Shown in pieces: positions 17,546 through 27,180 of a DNA stretch of 51,697 nt (position 1 is the stretch's first letter; each line of letters starts with the position of its first letter). The DNA lies in NCBI GenBank assembly GCA_030536655.1, contig JAUNPN010000005.1, positions 1 through 51,697 on the forward strand. The letters are read 5' to 3'. Both the position numbers and the translations under genes were made by a program. Under the pieces are notes generated by a model. It was not told the DNA's origin. It made no database searches and worked only from the letters and a program-made list of their open reading frames with translations. This stretch comes from a bacterium. GTDB taxonomy: Bacteria; Bacillota; Clostridia; UBA1381.

Positions 17546-20500
17546 ATGAGTAAGAAGATTAGAAAGCTGCTGAGCGGCTTGCTCGCGCTCGCGATGGCTG
17601 CGTCATCCGGTATAGCAGCTTTTGCGGATGAGCCTTCTGCGGCGGATACGTCTGCGGAAACTGTAGCTGCGGATACAGCAGACGCAACTGAGACTCCGGA
17701 GGATACAGCAGACGAGACCGAAGCTCCGGAGGATACGGCAACGGAGGCTCCTGAGGAGCCGGAAGCAACAGCAACGCCGGTTCCGGACAAGTATGCGGCA
17801 GATGCATATTATCAGAAAGCACTTACACTTTGTAAGTCATTGGGTATTATTACAGGATATGATGACGGAAGTATAAAGCCGGAGTCAACAGTAACAAGAG
17901 CAGAGATGGCAGCGATTATTTTAAGAATGACTGCTACAGAGTCAACTTCTGCATATCGCAGTATTTTTGATGACGTAACAACCTCGCACTGGGCGGCGGA
18001 TACAATTCAGACAGCTGCTGACGCGAAGGTTATAAACGGTATGGGCGATGGCTTGTTCATGCCGGACGGAGAGGTTCTTTATGAGCAGGCAATCAAGATG
18101 GTTGTATGCGGAATGAATTATCAGAATGAGGCAAATGCAAAGGGCGGTTACCCGGAAGGATATGTAACGGTTGCAGCGGTGAACCTTAAGCTTCTTGAAG
18201 GCGTAAAAGGATACCGCGGACAAGCTTTGGAGCGAGGCGAAATCATTAAGATGATTTATAACGCACTCCTCGGACCGATGCATAAGGTTACATCATACGG
18301 TCCTAACGGCGAGTTGATTTTTGACCCGGATCAAGATGAGACGCTTGCAAAGGCTAAATTTGACGTTGTTGAAGAAAAGGGACTTTTAACAGGTACTCCG
18401 AGAACAGCAATCACAGCGACAAAGCCGGCAGACGGTCAGATCACAATTGACGGTGACACATATTTATGTTCAATAGCCGATGTTGACAACTATGTTGCAA
18501 ATGAGATTACATATTATTATATAGACAACAATAAGCAGGATCCGGAGGTTGTTGCTATTACAACAAACTCTGCAAAGACAAGCGAGCTTACTCTCAAGGC
18601 TGACGAGATTGATACAGTAAAGAATATTGTCGGTGAAGACGGAAGAATCACTACATACAACGACAAGACATACAAGACAGAGAATGCTTATATAATCTAT
18701 AACGGCGACCTTATTGATGAAGCGATTTATACAGCAGCAGTTAATGCCGACACAACAAAGCGTTTTAATAAAATCAACAAGGACGGTACAGATACCGGCA
18801 AAAAGCTTTCATATGATGAATTCGTTACGCCTGAGGCCGGAAGCGTAAGAATGGTAGATAATGACGGTGACGGCAAGTATGATGTTGTATTTATTACATC
18901 GGCTGAAACAATGCTTATCACCAGCGCAACAGATAAGAAGGTTATCGGTAAGATTAAGAATAATGCCGTAACTCTCGATGTTGATACGGCAGAAAATGCA
19001 AACCTTGTTATTACAGTAACAAAGGACGGTTCAGAAGCTAAGCCGAAGAATCTCAAGAAGAATGAGGTTGTTTCGGTAGTAAGAAATCTGGATCAGGATA
19101 TTATGACTTTCGATCAGGTTTCAGACACTCTTACTGGAAAAATTCAGTCATTTACGACAGCTACAGAAACAGAAAACGCATATATTACAATTAACGGCGC
19201 AGAGTATGAGGTTGATATAAACGCTGTTGCAGACTGCTCAACAGGTCTTGATGCAACAATTTATCTTGACAAATACGGCAGAGTTGGCTATGTTGAGTCA
19301 GAATCTCTTATTTCGTCAACAGAAAAATACGGATGGATTTTATCAGCGTATCTTTCAGACAGTGGAGATAATTATGTTGCAAGAATTTTTTCACAGGACG
19401 GAGCAATTGAAACTTATAATTTTGCCAGTAAGGTAAATTACTGGGGACCGAATGATACAGAGGCAAGTTCGGGGCTTGATGCCAGCGCACTTAAGGAAAA
19501 ATTTAGAGCTATTAATTATAATCAAACCAAGATTGGTGACAATTTGGTTGATATCAGATTGATTAAATTTGGAACAAACTCAAAGGGGGAAATCTCGAAG
19601 ATTTATTTTGCTAAAGTTATATCTTCGGATTTACAGAAGGGTTCATCATATTCAACAACAACCTATGACAAGAAGTCTCTTGTTGTTGAGGGAGATAACC
19701 TGACAGGAATTTCTTCAACAGGAAATTTGGTTGACCGTTATTATATGTCGGATGATATGTTAGAGTTTACTGTGCCGAATATTAATGATGAGATGAATAA
19801 TACTGATACATATGCTGTTTCAAACATAAAGGCTTCATCATATCTTGATAAGGAAAATGGTTCAAGTAAGTCATTTATTGTCGGTGAGTTTTCCGATGAT
19901 AAGCAGACTTATCCAACAGTAGTAATCAGATTTGAAGGATCAGCGGATAAGGCAAAGCCGATAACGGATTATGATACAGCAGCAAACAATCCGTGTTTTA
20001 TGCTTGAAAAGATGTATTCTGGCGTTGATGTAGATGATAATGAAATATATACTTTAGTTGGTTATCAGAACGGTGGTCAGGTTAAGTATACAACAAAGAA
20101 GAATACAACTCTTGCTAAGGTTAATGGCGGATTTGATGGCAGTAGAAATTATAATGCAGCTGCTATTTGGGATGGCGTTAATGGCATGACCGATGCCGGT
20201 AAATCAGAGTATCCCGGTGCCAAGGTGATTACTGATATTCTTGGTGAAGGTGATATAATCGGTGTATCGGGCAATGGTGAAGTATTAATGCTTATGGTAG
20301 ATGCGTCAGAGCTTGCAACACAAGTTAAGAATGGAGAATTCGAAGACAAATCATATAAGGGTGTATCGTCAGGTCGTGATTCACTTTACATCGGTCGTGT
20401 TGAGGATAGCGACCTTGGAGAGAATGCTGTAATGACTGTATCAGGAAATAAACTTCTCTTTGATGCGGGCAGATCTATGGATACACTTGTAATAGATGAG

Positions 20501-20653
20501 GTAGGGCATGTTGACTTCTCGTCAGATAATGTTTCGACAATCTCGGATGTTATGGACTATGATGATGAATACGGTACAGGAGATTATGCATTTGTAAGAT
20601 ATGCAGCGAAGGGTGAATTGCAGGAAATCTTCTTATTCCGTTTTGAGGATTAA
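17546..20653 (+). CDS. Large secreted SLH-domain protein (S-layer type), SLH at N terminus
   Basis: 1035 residues from the ATG at 17546, chosen because GGAGGG lies eight bases before it; an earlier in-frame ATG at 17501 has no ribosome site. Signal peptide 1-27 (ending AAFADE). A low-complexity Thr/Glu/Asp/Ala linker runs to ~75. SLH modules cover ~80-250 (GYDDGSIKPESTVTRAEMAA, then FDDVTTSHWAADTIQTAADA and a degenerate third). The remaining ~780 residues are a long extracellular part with repeated beta-strand/turn patterns that I cannot assign. SLH modules bind pyruvylated secondary wall polymers, so this is a surface or S-layer structural protein. It is followed by another SLH gene, and may be cotranscribed with it. 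Confidence 0.88.
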   Translation: MSKKIRKLLSGLLALAMAASSGIAAFADEPSAADTSAETVAADTADATETPEDTADETEAPEDTATEAPEEPEATATPVPDKYAADAYYQKALTLCKSLGIITGYDDGSIKPESTVTRAEMAAIILRMTATESTSAYRSIFDDVTTSHWAADTIQTAADAKVINGMGDGLFMPDGEVLYEQAIKMVVCGMNYQNEANAKGGYPEGYVTVAAVNLKLLEGVKGYRGQALERGEIIKMIYNALLGPMHKVTSYGPNGELIFDPDQDETLAKAKFDVVEEKGLLTGTPRTAITATKPADGQITIDGDTYLCSIADVDNYVANEITYYYIDNNKQDPEVVAITTNSAKTSELTLKADEIDTVKNIVGEDGRITTYNDKTYKTENAYIIYNGDLIDEAIYTAAVNADTTKRFNKINKDGTDTGKKLSYDEFVTPEAGSVRMVDNDGDGKYDVVFITSAETMLITSATDKKVIGKIKNNAVTLDVDTAENANLVITVTKDGSEAKPKNLKKNEVVSVVRNLDQDIMTFDQVSDTLTGKIQSFTTATETENAYITINGAEYEVDINAVADCSTGLDATIYLDKYGRVGYVESESLISSTEKYGWILSAYLSDSGDNYVARIFSQDGAIETYNFASKVNYWGPNDTEASSGLDASALKEKFRAINYNQTKIGDNLVDIRLIKFGTNSKGEISKIYFAKVISSDLQKGSSYSTTTYDKKSLVVEGDNLTGISSTGNLVDRYYMSDDMLEFTVPNINDEMNNTDTYAVSNIKASSYLDKENGSSKSFIVGEFSDDKQTYPTVVIRFEGSADKAKPITDYDTAANNPCFMLEKMYSGVDVDDNEIYTLVGYQNGGQVKYTTKKNTTLAKVNGGFDGSRNYNAAAIWDGVNGMTDAGKSEYPGAKVITDILGEGDIIGVSGNGEVLMLMVDASELATQVKNGEFEDKSYKGVSSGRDSLYIGRVEDSDLGENAVMTVSGNKLLFDAGRSMDTLVIDEVGHVDFSSDNVSTISDVMDYDDEYGTGDYAFVRYAAKGELQEIFLFRFED

Positions 20654-20667
20654 TTAGAGATTTTGGG

Positions 20668-20694
20668 TTGAAGGGAACGGAAAGTTCCCTTCAA
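20668..20694 (+). other. RNA hairpin between the two SLH genes without a T run
   Basis: Perfect 11-bp stem TTGAAGGGAAC/GTTCCCTTCAA with loop GGAAA, followed by AAGAAAAATG instead of T's. It sits between the first SLH stop and the second gene's ribosome site. It is more likely a processing or stability element than a terminator. Confidence 0.55.
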
Positions 20695-20723
20695 AAGAAA
20701 AATGAAAGGGAGGACAGCAGTAA

Positions 20724-23700
20724 ATGCTTAAGAGTAATTTTAAGAAGCTTGTATCATTGTTAAGTACGGCAGCTATGCTTGTTTCGCTTTCGGTTCCCGC
20801 CGTATTTGCAGACGGAACTGAAATTAAAGATGATACAGCAAATCTTCTTGCATCAGGCGATGTTCTTATGTCAGATAATTTTGATAATTTGGACGAGGGG
20901 GCACTTATTCAGTATGAGTTTATACCTACGCCGGAACCGACACCTACGGTTGCGCCCGGTCAGACGGCGGAACCAACAGCGACTCCGAAGCCGACTCAGG
21001 GACCGTATACAGGACTTGATTCTGTAGATCTGTATGTGGGAGGCGGTTCGGCCAATAACAATCAAACAACGGGTATATTCGTTAAAGACGGCGTCGGCGT
21101 TGACGGCTCTAAAGCGCTGGCTCTTGTATCCGGTGCCAGAGCGAATGCGTCTAACGGTCCGAGGATGGAGTTCAAGCGTCCATTGATGGATGATAAGTAT
21201 GTGATTACTTTCAAGGCATATCCGACTTCAAGGCAGGATGTATACCTTAATGATTCAGCTGCATCCAATGCGGCATCAAAGCCGCTTAATCTTAATAAGG
21301 ATGAGTGGAACGATATTGAAATCTTTGTTTCAAGATCGGGAAGTGACGTAGGAAGAATTGTTAATGTGAACGGCGTGACCAATACGGATTTTTCCGGTAC
21401 AACGGGAGAAGCGCCGGTTGTATGGGGAATTCAAGCGAACAATGCCGGAGAACTTTATATTGATAATATAGAAGTTAAGGTTTCCACAGTATTGCCGACA
21501 CCTATTCCGACGCCTTCTCCGGAGCCGATAAGACAGCTTGGCATAGGCGATGGAAATGATTTTGAAGAATATACAAGCGGTATGACAGTTATCACTATGA
21601 CGTCTTCCGCACAGGAGCCGGCGGATGATATAGCAGGATTTTTGGTGCATATTGGCAGCCGTAACGGCGGAAGCAGCAACACAAACTGTACAATAGGCGG
21701 AGGTAAGGAAGGCAACGGTCTTGTAATTGCAAACGGTCAGTTCTATAGCGCAAACAGAGGTGCACGTGCTCAGCTTATCACACCAACGGTTGAAAGTGAT
21801 GTAAACTACAAGGTAACTTTTGATGTAAAGAAAACAAATGCAAATAATGATCTCTATTTTGCGTCATCGACAACATCAAATGATGGTACACCGGCAGGTC
21901 TTGAGGCTGATGTCTGGAGCAAGGCAGAGATTTATATGGCAGGCGGCCAACAGATAATTTTTGTTGACGGAAGATTTATTAAGGTATCTGCTACAACTGA
22001 GCTTCCTGTTCTTTGGGGTTCGAACAATAACGATGTAGGCAATATCATTATTGATAACTATATGATTGAGGCGGCTGATGACAAGTCAGTGCTTGATGCT
22101 ATAACCGCATCTCTTGATATTGCAAATGATGAGAAGACCGTATATCCTGGAAATGACGGTGTATATAACTTCATTAACGGATTTAAGGTTGCAGATATTA
22201 TCATTGGCAAAAATATATCTTGGGAGGCTTTAGAGCTTTCAAACAACGAATGGGTACCGACAGAAGATATTAAAATTACAGGTACGAACTTAATTATCAA
22301 CAATAAAAACTCGGAGAAGGAGTATAAGCTTGTTGCAACCGTAACAGACGGTGATTTATCGTCAACAAAGGAATTTTTGCTTAAGTATATCGAGACGGAA
22401 GATGTTGTAAAGACTGTTATCGATAATCTTGAGCTTCCGTTAAGTGTAGAAGCGATTATGTTTGAAAACGATGTGTATAATGTTTCGAATAATTTCTCGC
22501 TTCCGCTGAGCGAATGGGTAACTGAAATTGATTGGGAAGTAACAGATTCATCGTCGATTCAGATTGATAAGGACGGAGATGTAAAAGTATTCCCGAAGAA
22601 TACAGATCCGATTACATTGACTGCAACAGTTTCGTATAACGGTCAGTCAATGACAAAGACTTTCCCGATTTCGCTTCTTAAGTATTACAGAATATGCCTT
22701 CATTCGGTAGAAGATGAGTTGTCAAACACAGTTCTTTATCCTAAGGGCAATGACGGAGAAGCGCTTACATCTGTTACATTATCACCGGATGGTGAAACGG
22801 TGCTTTCATATGATGTGGCTTTTAAGACCATATCTGTGGACGATGCCAGACTTGCAGTCAGCTGGAAGAGCTCAGATGTAAAAGTACTTACAAATGATGG
22901 TGTAATATCTGTTGTTGATAAGGAAGCTCATCCGGTAACACTTACAAAGACAGTTACATATACATTGGAAGGCGAGCAGATAGTATCATCATCAAAGGAT
23001 TATAGCATAAAGGTACAGTTTAATCCGGATACAATGCAGGCAGGAATTGATGAGATAGTTAAGAGCTATGCAGCTTCAAAGAATGCAGATGAAGAGTCTG
23101 AAACGTATAAAGCTGCATATAACAGAGCTATGGAAATTCTCAGCGACAGATATAAGACAAGAGGAGATGCTGTTTACGAGGAGAATTTTGATGATATCCC
23201 GTCTTCGGTAGATGATGATTTCACACTTCCGGTAGAAGGATACTTTGGTTCAAAGATTACATGGGGTTCATCAAATACAGCTATTAAGATTAACGGTGAG
23301 AACGCAAAGGTTACTCAGCCGTCAAAGGATACAAATGTTCAGCTTAAGGCTACATTTACATCAGGTGCTTCAACAAATGCTGATGCGTATACAGCAACGG
23401 TAGAGGTTGAGGGTACAGGCAAGTCATCAGGCGGCTCCGGCGGCTCAAGCGGCGGCGGAAGTTCATACAGAGGCTCGCTTGGTACATCGTCATATACAAA
23501 TCCTATTACGACGCCGGTATTTGGTGTAGAGCCGACAGCTACACAGGCTCCTGAGGCAGATGGATTCACTGACTTGGGTTCGGTTTCATGGGCAGAGGAA
23601 GCTATCAATGCTCTTGCTGATAAGGGTATTGTATCAGGACGTGATGCTGTAACTTTCGCTCCGAATGACGATATTACAAGAGCTGAGTTTGCGAAGATTG

Positions 23701-24095
23701 TTGTGGGTGCATTCAATATTGAGCTTGGTGCATCGGCAGAGCTTTCAGATATTGACAGCAGCGCTTGGTACGCTCCGTATGTAGGCGCATGCTATGCGGC
23801 AGGTATAATTACAGGCTATGACGACGGCGAATTTAAGCCGAATAATCTTGTTACAAGACAAGAGATGGCTGTAATGGTATTAAGAGCGGCTCAGTATAAG
23901 AATGTTACAATCGAAACACCGAATGAGAAGGTTGACTTCACAGACGCTGATAAGATTGCGGCATATGCGGCAGAGGCTGTTGAAACGCTCCAGAAGGCAG
24001 GTATCATCAACGGAATGGAAGATGGTAAGTTTGCCCCGGCAGATACAGCTACAAGAGCTCAGGCAGCTAAGATTTTGTATACTTTCTGTAAGTAA
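20724..24095 (+). CDS. Large secreted SLH-domain protein with lectin-like and aBig-type domains
   Basis: 1123 residues. Signal peptide 1-29. A Pro/Thr linker at ~70-100 (PTPEPTPTVAPGQ). Two related beta-sandwich modules end in ELYIDNIEV (~250) and NIIIDNYMIE (~450), both with a pattern of the type VWSKAEIYM...VDG...VLWG. Next come several atypical Ig-like (aBig) repeats (e.g. WEVTDSSSIQIDKDGDVKVF; ITWGSSNTAIKINGENAKV). A Gly/Ser hinge lies near 900-915, and three C-terminal SLH modules from ~945 (FAPNDDITRAEFAKIVVGAF; FKPNNLVTRQEMAVMVL; FAPADTATRAQAAKILY). Anchored by SLH to the wall, with a probable glycan-binding front end. Pairs with the upstream SLH gene. Confidence 0.88.
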   Translation: MLKSNFKKLVSLLSTAAMLVSLSVPAVFADGTEIKDDTANLLASGDVLMSDNFDNLDEGALIQYEFIPTPEPTPTVAPGQTAEPTATPKPTQGPYTGLDSVDLYVGGGSANNNQTTGIFVKDGVGVDGSKALALVSGARANASNGPRMEFKRPLMDDKYVITFKAYPTSRQDVYLNDSAASNAASKPLNLNKDEWNDIEIFVSRSGSDVGRIVNVNGVTNTDFSGTTGEAPVVWGIQANNAGELYIDNIEVKVSTVLPTPIPTPSPEPIRQLGIGDGNDFEEYTSGMTVITMTSSAQEPADDIAGFLVHIGSRNGGSSNTNCTIGGGKEGNGLVIANGQFYSANRGARAQLITPTVESDVNYKVTFDVKKTNANNDLYFASSTTSNDGTPAGLEADVWSKAEIYMAGGQQIIFVDGRFIKVSATTELPVLWGSNNNDVGNIIIDNYMIEAADDKSVLDAITASLDIANDEKTVYPGNDGVYNFINGFKVADIIIGKNISWEALELSNNEWVPTEDIKITGTNLIINNKNSEKEYKLVATVTDGDLSSTKEFLLKYIETEDVVKTVIDNLELPLSVEAIMFENDVYNVSNNFSLPLSEWVTEIDWEVTDSSSIQIDKDGDVKVFPKNTDPITLTATVSYNGQSMTKTFPISLLKYYRICLHSVEDELSNTVLYPKGNDGEALTSVTLSPDGETVLSYDVAFKTISVDDARLAVSWKSSDVKVLTNDGVISVVDKEAHPVTLTKTVTYTLEGEQIVSSSKDYSIKVQFNPDTMQAGIDEIVKSYAASKNADEESETYKAAYNRAMEILSDRYKTRGDAVYEENFDDIPSSVDDDFTLPVEGYFGSKITWGSSNTAIKINGENAKVTQPSKDTNVQLKATFTSGASTNADAYTATVEVEGTGKSSGGSGGSSGGGSSYRGSLGTSSYTNPITTPVFGVEPTATQAPEADGFTDLGSVSWAEEAINALADKGIVSGRDAVTFAPNDDITRAEFAKIVVGAFNIELGASAELSDIDSSAWYAPYVGACYAAGIITGYDDGEFKPNNLVTRQEMAVMVLRAAQYKNVTIETPNEKVDFTDADKIAAYAAEAVETLQKAGIINGMEDGKFAPADTATRAQAAKILYTFCK

Positions 24096-24100
24096 TTACG

Positions 24101-24144
24101 ATATACTAAAAGGACAGCTTTTAAAAGCTGTCCTTTTAGTATAT
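24101..24144. terminator. Bidirectional terminator, 22+22 bp perfect palindrome
   Basis: 24101-24122 and 24123-24144 are exact reverse complements with no spacer. The GGACAGC core is flanked by A and T runs. It separates the convergent SLH and xylB-side genes. Confidence 0.88.
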
Positions 24145-24152
24145 ATATTAGT

Positions 24153-24716
24153 TTATTTCCTGCCGTAAAATTCGGAGGTTACGGCATCCATGTCCATCTG
24201 AACCGCTGACCAATCAGAATACGCACCTATGATAAGGTTAAAATAGCTTATATCTCCGACTTTTTTATTGTATTCGGGTATCGGTTCGGTGTTTATATCT
24301 TTAATGAGTTTTATTTCACCGTTCACATTATCGGCATTTGAAATTATTTTGAAATGCAGTGCCTCATAAAGCCAGTCCTTTTCTTTTTCCTTTATTTCTC
24401 CCGTTTCAAGGCATTGCATACGGTACATGTCAACACCGTTCACAGTTGATGAAACAAGGCTACCGTCATTGTTCGGAATAAGACGGTAATAGCATTTTCG
24501 ATGTATTTTCTGCATTCTTTTGAAATTACGTCTTAAAAGTCTGATATGCTCATTCATGCCGCGCTTTTCGTCCTCATAAGAAGAATATCGAAGAAAACCC
24601 AATTTGTATAGCAAAATCTCTAACCATCGCCGTACAAAAAAGTGCCATATCACCCACAAGCCTGCAATGGCGCAGACTATAGTGGGTGAATTTTCAATAA
24701 AATATTCCTTTGTCAT
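24153..24716 (-). CDS. Small single-pass membrane protein, unknown function
   Basis: 187 residues from the ATG at 24716, four bases after the xylB stop. This start avoids a 98-base overlap with xylB that a further upstream ATG (24818) would create. One hydrophobic segment near residues 10-30 (PTIVCAIAGLWVIWHFFVRR), then a basic helical stretch (RGMNEHIRLLRRNFKRMQKI) and a mixed cytoplasmic-looking domain. No family recognised. Same-strand proximity to xylB suggests cotranscription, but no functional link is evident. Confidence 0.65.
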   Translation of the reverse strand: MTKEYFIENSPTIVCAIAGLWVIWHFFVRRWLEILLYKLGFLRYSSYEDEKRGMNEHIRLLRRNFKRMQKIHRKCYYRLIPNNDGSLVSSTVNGVDMYRMQCLETGEIKEKEKDWLYEALHFKIISNADNVNGEIKLIKDINTEPIPEYNKKVGDISYFNLIIGAYSDWSAVQMDMDAVTSEFYGRK

Positions 24717-24720
24717 AATC

Positions 24721-26238
24721 TCAGATGCTTGCAAGCTTGCTGTATGTATCCTTAACGTCCTTGTAGAGCTGAGTATATACTTCGTAATATTTCTGATATT
24801 CCGGGACACTTTCCGCATCCGGCTCCTGAGCAGGGTTGTAATGAATCATCTTTGCACAGGCGTCCTCAACGGAAGGATAAATTCCCGCTCCGACTCCGGC
24901 AAGTATAGCAACACCGAGTGCCGGACCTTCTTTTGACGTACAGGTCTTGATTGGACAGTTGTAAATATCGGCAAGCATCGAGCGCCATAACGGACTTGAG
25001 CCGCCGCCGCCGCATGCTGTCATATCGTCAATGTCAACGCCCATTTCCTTGAGGATTTCCCAACAGTCACGGAGTGAATATGACACACCTTCCATAACGG
25101 CTCTAATCATGTCGCGCTTCGTATGAATCGCGGAAAGACCGAAAAACATTCCGCGGCAGTCAGGATTCAGATGCGGTGTTCTTTCTCCCATGAGATAGGG
25201 GAGATATACAAGCTTGTTTGCGCCAATCGGTGACTGTGCCGCTTCTTTGTCGGTAAGGTAGTAGGTGTCAACGCCCATTTCCTTTGCGGTGTTCATTTCA
25301 CTTTCGCAGAAGTTGTCGCGGAACCACTTTAATGAAAGACCGGCTGCTTGGGTAACACCCATAACGTGCCATGCTCCCGGTACAGCGCAGCAGAAGGTGT
25401 GAACTCTGCCTGCCTTGTCGATTGACATCTGTGATGTGTGAGCGAATACAACGCCTGAGGTACCGATTGTTGTGAAGGCTGTTCCGTCGGAAACAACGCC
25501 TGTTCCGACTGCTGCGGCAGCATTGTCACCGGCTCCGCCTACCACTATTGTACCCGGATTAAGTCCTGTCAGCTTTGACGCTTCTTCTGTGATAACTCCG
25601 GTTACCTCAGGACTTTCGTATACCTTTGCAAGAAGGCTCTTGTCAATGCCGAGCTTGTCAAGAACCTCGTCCGACCAACAGCGGTTTGCAATATCCAGAA
25701 GCTGCATTCCGCTTGCGTCTGAAACCTCTGTTGCAAACTCGCCTGTGAGCTTGTAGCGTACATAATCCTTCGGGAGAAGAATGTGACGGCATTTTGCGTA
25801 ATTCTCCGGTTCATTTTTCTTGACCCACATAATTTTTGAAGCAGTAAAGCCTGTTAATGCCGGGTTGGCTGTGATTTCGATAAGTCTTTCCCTGCCTACC
25901 AGTCTTGTAATGTCCTCACACTCGGCGCCAGTCCTCTGATCGCACCAGATGATTGACGGACGTATAACATCTCCGTTTTCATCAAGCATAACAAGTCCGT
26001 GCATCTGTCCGGAAATACCGAGTCCCGCAATGTCCGCCGGATCAACCGTTGACGAAACGTATTTGATTGTTTCAACAGCTGCATTGTACCAGTCGATAGG
26101 CTCTTGCTCAGCCCAGCCGTTCTGCGGCTGATACATAGGATATCCGACTGTTTTTGACGCGATAACGTTTCCGGCTGTGTCGAAAAGAACGGTTTTTGTG
26201 CCTGAAGTTCCCAGGTCAACACCAATTAAATATTTCAT
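24721..26238 (-). CDS. xylB: Xylulokinase
   Basis: 505 residues, FGGY kinase family; phosphorylates D-xylulose to xylulose 5-phosphate in the cytoplasm. Hallmarks: YLIGVDLGTSGTKTVLFDTA at the N terminus, GLGISGQMHGLV, IIWCDQRTGAECEDI, the central VGGAGDNAAAAVGTGV, and ACGGGGSSPLWRSMLADIYN near the C terminus. AAGGAGG ribosome site. No xylose isomerase or pentose transporter is adjacent. Xylulokinase subfamily membership is well supported by full-length similarity of motifs and size, though specificity within FGGY is not proven from sequence. Confidence 0.95.
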   Translation of the reverse strand: MKYLIGVDLGTSGTKTVLFDTAGNVIASKTVGYPMYQPQNGWAEQEPIDWYNAAVETIKYVSSTVDPADIAGLGISGQMHGLVMLDENGDVIRPSIIWCDQRTGAECEDITRLVGRERLIEITANPALTGFTASKIMWVKKNEPENYAKCRHILLPKDYVRYKLTGEFATEVSDASGMQLLDIANRCWSDEVLDKLGIDKSLLAKVYESPEVTGVITEEASKLTGLNPGTIVVGGAGDNAAAAVGTGVVSDGTAFTTIGTSGVVFAHTSQMSIDKAGRVHTFCCAVPGAWHVMGVTQAAGLSLKWFRDNFCESEMNTAKEMGVDTYYLTDKEAAQSPIGANKLVYLPYLMGERTPHLNPDCRGMFFGLSAIHTKRDMIRAVMEGVSYSLRDCWEILKEMGVDIDDMTACGGGGSSPLWRSMLADIYNCPIKTCTSKEGPALGVAILAGVGAGIYPSVEDACAKMIHYNPAQEPDAESVPEYQKYYEVYTQLYKDVKDTYSKLASI

Positions 26239-26267
26239 GTTTTTTCCTCCTTAAAATCCTTATTGTA

Positions 26268-26296
26268 ATTATAGCACATTTTAGTTAATAGCACAA
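26268..26296 (-). promoter_or_regulatory. Candidate promoter of xylB
   Basis: On the minus strand, TTGTGC (26296-26291), 17-base spacer, TATAAT (26273-26268), 30 bases before the xylB ATG. TGTGC precedes both hexamers. 26297-26370 shows no further feature. Confidence 0.6.
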
Positions 26297-26370
26297 TATA
26301 TATTTTCGGAAAATTTTCACTGAAAAATTGTTAAAAGAATTTTTAGTTAACGTGAATTTACGGATAGACT

Positions 26371-26550
26371 TTAAGGAACCACTGATTAATTAACGCCTAA
26401 TGGCTTAGCACGCATTGAACTTTCATATTTTCCGTCATATCATACAAAAATCTCTCGACATACGCAAGTATGCTTTCGAGCTTTTTGCATAATCTGACGA
26501 AAAATCTGACTGCGTTCACTATGAACTATAATTAATCAGTGATTCCTTAA
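26371..26550. mobile_element. MITE-like element, 180 bp, with ~22-bp terminal inverted repeats
   Basis: The left end TTAAGGAACCACTGATTAAT and the reverse complement of the right end (TTAAGGAATCACTGATTAAT) differ at one base and continue for a few bases more. The interior holds no open frame of size and includes smaller inverted repeats (CTCGACATAC...GTATGCTTTCGAG). TTAA at each outer edge could be part of the repeat or a target duplication. No transposase is nearby, so it would depend on one in trans. Confidence 0.7.
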
Positions 26551-26754
26551 TTTTTAAGAAATATTTTTTTAATTTTTTTCGCAAAAACTTATTTTAGCAT
26601 AACTTATCATAAGCCTTTATAAGTTTTTGGCTGAAACATAGACAGAATGGGGTTTTTTAAAAATCGGGCAAATATCTTTATATAAGTCCGTATAACTTAC
26701 CTTTGCAGGCTCGGTCACCAAAATGTCACCACAAAACTTTTAAAGGAGCTGACA
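26551..26754. other. AT-rich junction, candidate left end of the conjugative element
   Basis: No gene. Contains AACTTAT/ATAAGTT half-repeats (about 26588-26630) and two direct GTCACCA repeats with an 11-bp period (26714-26720, 26725-26731), one helical turn apart, just before the first element-type gene. Such repeats fit integrase arm or regulator sites. The exact attachment point cannot be set without an empty-site comparison. Confidence 0.4.
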
Positions 26755-27117
26755 ATGAAAGACTTATTGATTGAAAATGGTATCTTGCTGCCCAATGGTG
26801 AGATATGCAAAAATAAAATAAATCTTGTTTCCGGCGCCATGACACAGCCCTTTGCCGAAATGGTATGGGGTTCAACAGGCGGCGACAAGGAAACACTAAA
26901 CAGACTGACAGATATTCTTGTAACGATGAATACCGATACCGACAGAGATAAATTATTCAAGCTCATTCAAATGCTGTATGGGCTTATGGGAGTGAAATTC
27001 CCCGATGAAGCGTTTTATATCAGTCGACATAAAGAAGCATTAAAGTATTTTATATTTTCCTTTATCGCAGACTTCGGAGAAATCATACAGGAATATATAT
27101 CAAACGGAAATCGTTAA
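26755..27117 (+). CDS. Hypothetical protein at element left end
   Basis: 120 residues starting MKDLLIENGILLPNGE, with ribosome site AAAGGAG eight bases upstream. Mixed helical composition, no signal peptide or clear motif, slightly acidic. No family recognised. It is the first gene after the junction and overlaps the start of the terminator at 27116, which ends its transcript. Confidence 0.6.
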   Translation: MKDLLIENGILLPNGEICKNKINLVSGAMTQPFAEMVWGSTGGDKETLNRLTDILVTMNTDTDRDKLFKLIQMLYGLMGVKFPDEAFYISRHKEALKYFIFSFIADFGEIIQEYISNGNR

Positions 27118-27148
27118 AGCAGCATTAGAAACATAACACTGCTTTTTT
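27116..27148 (+). terminator. Intrinsic terminator upstream of the zinc-ribbon gene
   Basis: 7-bp stem AAAGCAG/CTGCTTT (27116-27122, 27139-27145) followed by T's to 27148, then the next ribosome site ~20 bases on. One of five such hairpins in the element. Confidence 0.6.
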
Positions 27149-27180
27149 CATACCCTAAAATTGAAAGGAATTTGTCTGAA

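Noticed and set aside
24101-24144. 44-bp perfect palindrome as a mobile element end or origin
   Set aside because: Its position between convergent stop codons, with A/T runs around a GC-rich core, is fully explained by a bidirectional terminator.
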